6,948 nucleotides of DNA from Polaromonas sp. Its GTDB lineage: Bacteria; Pseudomonadota; Gammaproteobacteria; Burkholderiales; Burkholderiaceae_C. The DNA lies in NCBI GenBank assembly GCA_013205645.1, contig JABMMH010000103.1:1-6948 (forward strand), given 5' to 3'. A program made the translations under genes and the position numbers. The notes below the pieces were generated by a model that had not been told where the DNA came from, searched no databases, and saw only the letters and a program-made list of their open reading frames with translations. Each line of letters begins with the position of its first letter. Position 1 is the stretch's first letter. Positions 5,286 to 6,948 of the stretch are shown here, piece after piece.

Positions 5286-6542
5286 TCAAAGTGTGTGGCG
5301 TCGGGCCGCCACGATGGCGACCAACTGACGCGCCAGATGTAGCTTGGAGGCACGCGGCAACTCTTGACTGCCTGCGGCATCGACCAGCAGCAGCGCATTG
5401 TCGTCTTGACCGAACGTCGCCGGCCCGATGTTACCGACCAACAGCGGCACGCCTTTTTTCAAGCGCTTGGCTTGGGCGTGGGCCAGCAAGTCATGGCTTT
5501 CTGCGGCAAAGCCAACGCAAAACAAGGCACCGCTTTGGGCCCGAGCCGAGCCGGCCACCGCCGCGAGAATATCGGTATTTTCAACAAAGGCCAGTTGAGG
5601 CGCTTCGCTGCTGCTGTCTTTTTTTATTTTTTGCACGGACGCAGCAGCCGGACGCCAATCGGCCACCGCCGCCGTGGCGATGAAAACCGTTGCAGCATCG
5701 GCGCGGGCGCTGACGGCTTCGAACATTTGCAGCGCTGATTTAACGTCTACACGGGTCACACCGCGCGGCGTTGGCAAGCTCACCGGCCCAGCCACCAGCG
5801 TCACCTCGGCACCCGCTTCGCGGGCGGCGCGAGCGACTGCAAAACCCATCTTGCCGCTGGACAAATTGGTGATGCCGCGCACCGGGTCAATCGCTTCATA
5901 AGTCGGCCCGGCGGTGATCAACACACGTTGACCCGCCAGTGACTTGGGCGCAAAAAAAGCGATCACATCGTCCAACAACTGGTCTGGCTCCAGCATGCGA
6001 CCGTCACCGGTTTCACCGCAAGCCTGGAAACCGCTGCCGACGCCCAGCACCGTCGCGCCGTCGGCCTGCAACTGAAACAAATTGCGCTGCGTCGCCGGGT
6101 GCGCATACATCTCGCGGTTCATTGCCGGCGCCAGCAGCAAAGGCACGCTGTCGATGGGGCGGGCCAGGCACATCAGGCTGAGCAAGTCGTCAGCACGCCC
6201 GTGCAGCAGCTTGGCCATGAAATCGGCGCTGCAGGGCGCGATCAAGATCGCATCGGCTTCACGCGACAAATTGATGTGCGCCATGCTGTTAGCTTCGCGC
6301 TGGTCCCATTGGCTGGTGTAAACGGGCCGACCGCTCAAGGCTTGCATGGTGACTGGCGTGATGAACTGGGCGGCCGCCTCGGTCATCACCACTTGCACCG
6401 TTGCGCCCGCCTTGATCAGCGCACGACACAGTTCAGCCGCTTTGTAACAGGCGATGCCGCCAGACAGGCCCAGCACCATGTGTTTGCCCGACAAATCGCC
6501 AGTGGCGGAACTTTCGGGACTTTCTATTGCTTGAATACTCAT
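5286..6542 (-). CDS. coaBC: Bifunctional phosphopantothenoylcysteine synthetase/decarboxylase
   Basis: Two-domain enzyme (formerly Dfp) of coenzyme A synthesis. The CoaB half joins 4'-phosphopantothenate to cysteine using CTP; the FMN-dependent CoaC half decarboxylates the product to 4'-phosphopantetheine. In the 418-residue protein the CoaC domain spans about 18-195, with GLSGGIACYKAAEL (25-38), the catalytic His89 in MAHINLS, the PAMN motif (139-142) and the reactive Cys175 in ACGETGDGRM. The CoaB domain spans about 205-415, with ITAGPTYEAIDPVRGITN (209-226), SSGKMG (228-233), AAVADWRP (291-298) and the KIKK lysines (305-308). Length matches E. coli (about 406). ATG at 6540-6542 is chosen; a TTG three codons upstream is possible. 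No clear Shine-Dalgarno is seen for either. dut follows after 8 bases and pyrG diverges upstream. Confidence 0.96.
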   Translation of the reverse strand: MSIQAIESPESSATGDLSGKHMVLGLSGGIACYKAAELCRALIKAGATVQVVMTEAAAQFITPVTMQALSGRPVYTSQWDQREANSMAHINLSREADAILIAPCSADFMAKLLHGRADDLLSLMCLARPIDSVPLLLAPAMNREMYAHPATQRNLFQLQADGATVLGVGSGFQACGETGDGRMLEPDQLLDDVIAFFAPKSLAGQRVLITAGPTYEAIDPVRGITNLSSGKMGFAVARAAREAGAEVTLVAGPVSLPTPRGVTRVDVKSALQMFEAVSARADAATVFIATAAVADWRPAAASVQKIKKDSSSEAPQLAFVENTDILAAVAGSARAQSGALFCVGFAAESHDLLAHAQAKRLKKGVPLLVGNIGPATFGQDDNALLLVDAAGSQELPRASKLHLARQLVAIVAARRHTL

Positions 6543-6570
6543 AATGAGCAATGTACTAGATGCCGCCGCC

Positions 6571-6576
6571 TATAAT
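6571..6576 (+). promoter_or_regulatory. Probable -10 box of the pyrG promoter
   Basis: TATAAT is an exact sigma70 -10 hexamer 40 bases before the pyrG ATG. The position 17 bases upstream (6548-6553, GCAATG) is a poor -35, so the promoter is either weak or helped by another factor. Transcription would start near 6582-6584, giving a leader of about 33-35 bases. The coaBC promoter must lie in the same 74-base gap or within pyrG, but I see no good candidate for it. Confidence 0.6.
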
Positions 6577-6594
6577 CCACGTTTACCACCTCAG

Positions 6595-6609
6595 CGAACC
6601 TTCAGTTCG
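6595..6609 (+). other. Small hairpin in the pyrG leader
   Basis: CGAAC (6595-6599) and GTTCG (6605-6609) pair exactly around a 5-base loop CTTCA, and one more G-U pair is possible outside. The stem ends 7 bases before the pyrG ATG, where a Shine-Dalgarno would normally lie; no clear Shine-Dalgarno is visible. It could affect translation initiation, but the stem is short and may be chance. Confidence 0.35.
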
Positions 6610-6616
6610 TCTTGAC

Positions 6617-6948
6617 ATGACCAAATTTGTCTTCGTCACCGGCGGTGTGGTGTCTTCCCTCGGCAAGGGAATCGCCTCCGCCTCACTGGCCGCTCTCCTC
6701 GAATCACGAGGCCTCAAAGTCACTTTGATCAAGCTGGATCCCTACATCAATGTGGATCCAGGCACGATGTCGCCGTTTCAGCACGGCGAGGTGTTTGTCA
6801 CCGAAGACGGCGCAGAGACCGATCTTGATTTGGGCCATTACGAGCGTTTCATTGAAACGCGGATGCGCAAGTCCAACAACTTCACCACCGGCCAGATCTA
6901 CAAAAGCGTGCTTGAAAAAGAACGCCGCGGCGATTACTTGGGCAAGAC
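6617..6948 (+). CDS. pyrG: CTP synthase (3' end missing)
   Basis: Glutamine-dependent CTP synthase, the last step of de novo CTP formation from UTP, using ATP and glutamine-derived ammonia. The window holds the first 110 complete codons, about a fifth of the usual 545 residues, all from the N-terminal synthase domain. Visible landmarks are the nucleotide-binding GGVVSSLGKG (9-18), KLDPYINVDPGTMSPFQHGE (39-58), EDGAETDLDLGHYERF (63-78) with the magnesium-binding Asp near 71, NNFTTGQIY (87-95) and KERRGDYLGK (101-110). The sequence follows E. coli PyrG almost residue for residue. The ATG at 6617 gives the standard MTKFVFVTGG start. The glutaminase domain lies outside the window. The gene diverges from coaBC, whose CoaB activity consumes CTP. 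Confidence 0.98.
   Translation, partial: MTKFVFVTGGVVSSLGKGIASASLAALLESRGLKVTLIKLDPYINVDPGTMSPFQHGEVFVTEDGAETDLDLGHYERFIETRMRKSNNFTTGQIYKSVLEKERRGDYLGK

Noticed and set aside
5234..5683. Plus-strand open frame of 149 codons opposite dut and coaBC
   Set aside because: It lies antisense to two complete, motif-bearing enzymes and has an arginine-rich product typical of frame shadows.
1..6948. Mobile element, CRISPR array, toxin-antitoxin pair or defence genes
   Set aside because: No transposase, terminal inverted repeats, regularly spaced repeats or defence-type domains are visible; every long frame with real features is a conserved housekeeping gene.

Overview
The window is ordinary chromosomal housekeeping DNA from a betaproteobacterium, most likely order Burkholderiales and probably a Comamonadaceae-type organism. 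This rests on protein character, the fairly GC-rich coding sequence and the dapA-bamC-MBL order; it is an inference by recognition, not a database result. I see no rRNA, tRNA, CRISPR array, insertion sequence or phage gene.

Region by region. (1) Positions 1-2648, plus strand: a tight run of dapA (5' end outside the window; lysine and diaminopimelate synthesis), bamC (outer-membrane assembly lipoprotein) and a YycJ/WalJ-like metallo-beta-lactamase-fold hydrolase, with gaps of 15 and 20 bases. The last two genes start with TTG and GTG. (2) A bidirectional hairpin terminator at 2664-2691 is shared with a convergent minus-strand gene for a 66-residue Ala/Pro-rich lipoprotein (2706-2906) that contains a 10-residue repeat and ends in lysine. 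(3) An AT-rich 185-base gap (2907-3091) contains several inverted and direct repeats that no gene explains. (4) roxA (ribosomal protein L16 arginine hydroxylase, minus strand) and a SlyD-like FKBP prolyl isomerase (plus strand) diverge across only 14 bases, centred on a perfect 10-bp palindrome. (5) dut and coaBC lie on the minus strand as coaBC then dut, closely spaced. (6) pyrG (CTP synthase, 3' end outside the window) diverges from coaBC. Its upstream region has a consensus -10 box and a small hairpin just before the start codon.

Functionally, dapA feeds the cell wall and BamC the outer membrane. RoxA and SlyD act on the ribosome and on protein folding. Dut, CoaBC and PyrG are nucleotide and cofactor enzymes; Dut and PyrG both belong to pyrimidine metabolism, and CoaBC uses CTP, the product of PyrG. 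I found no convincing new multi-gene system. The points most worth a second look are the small lipoprotein with its terminal lysine, the unexplained 2907-3091 spacer, the symmetric roxA/slyD start region and the pyrG leader.
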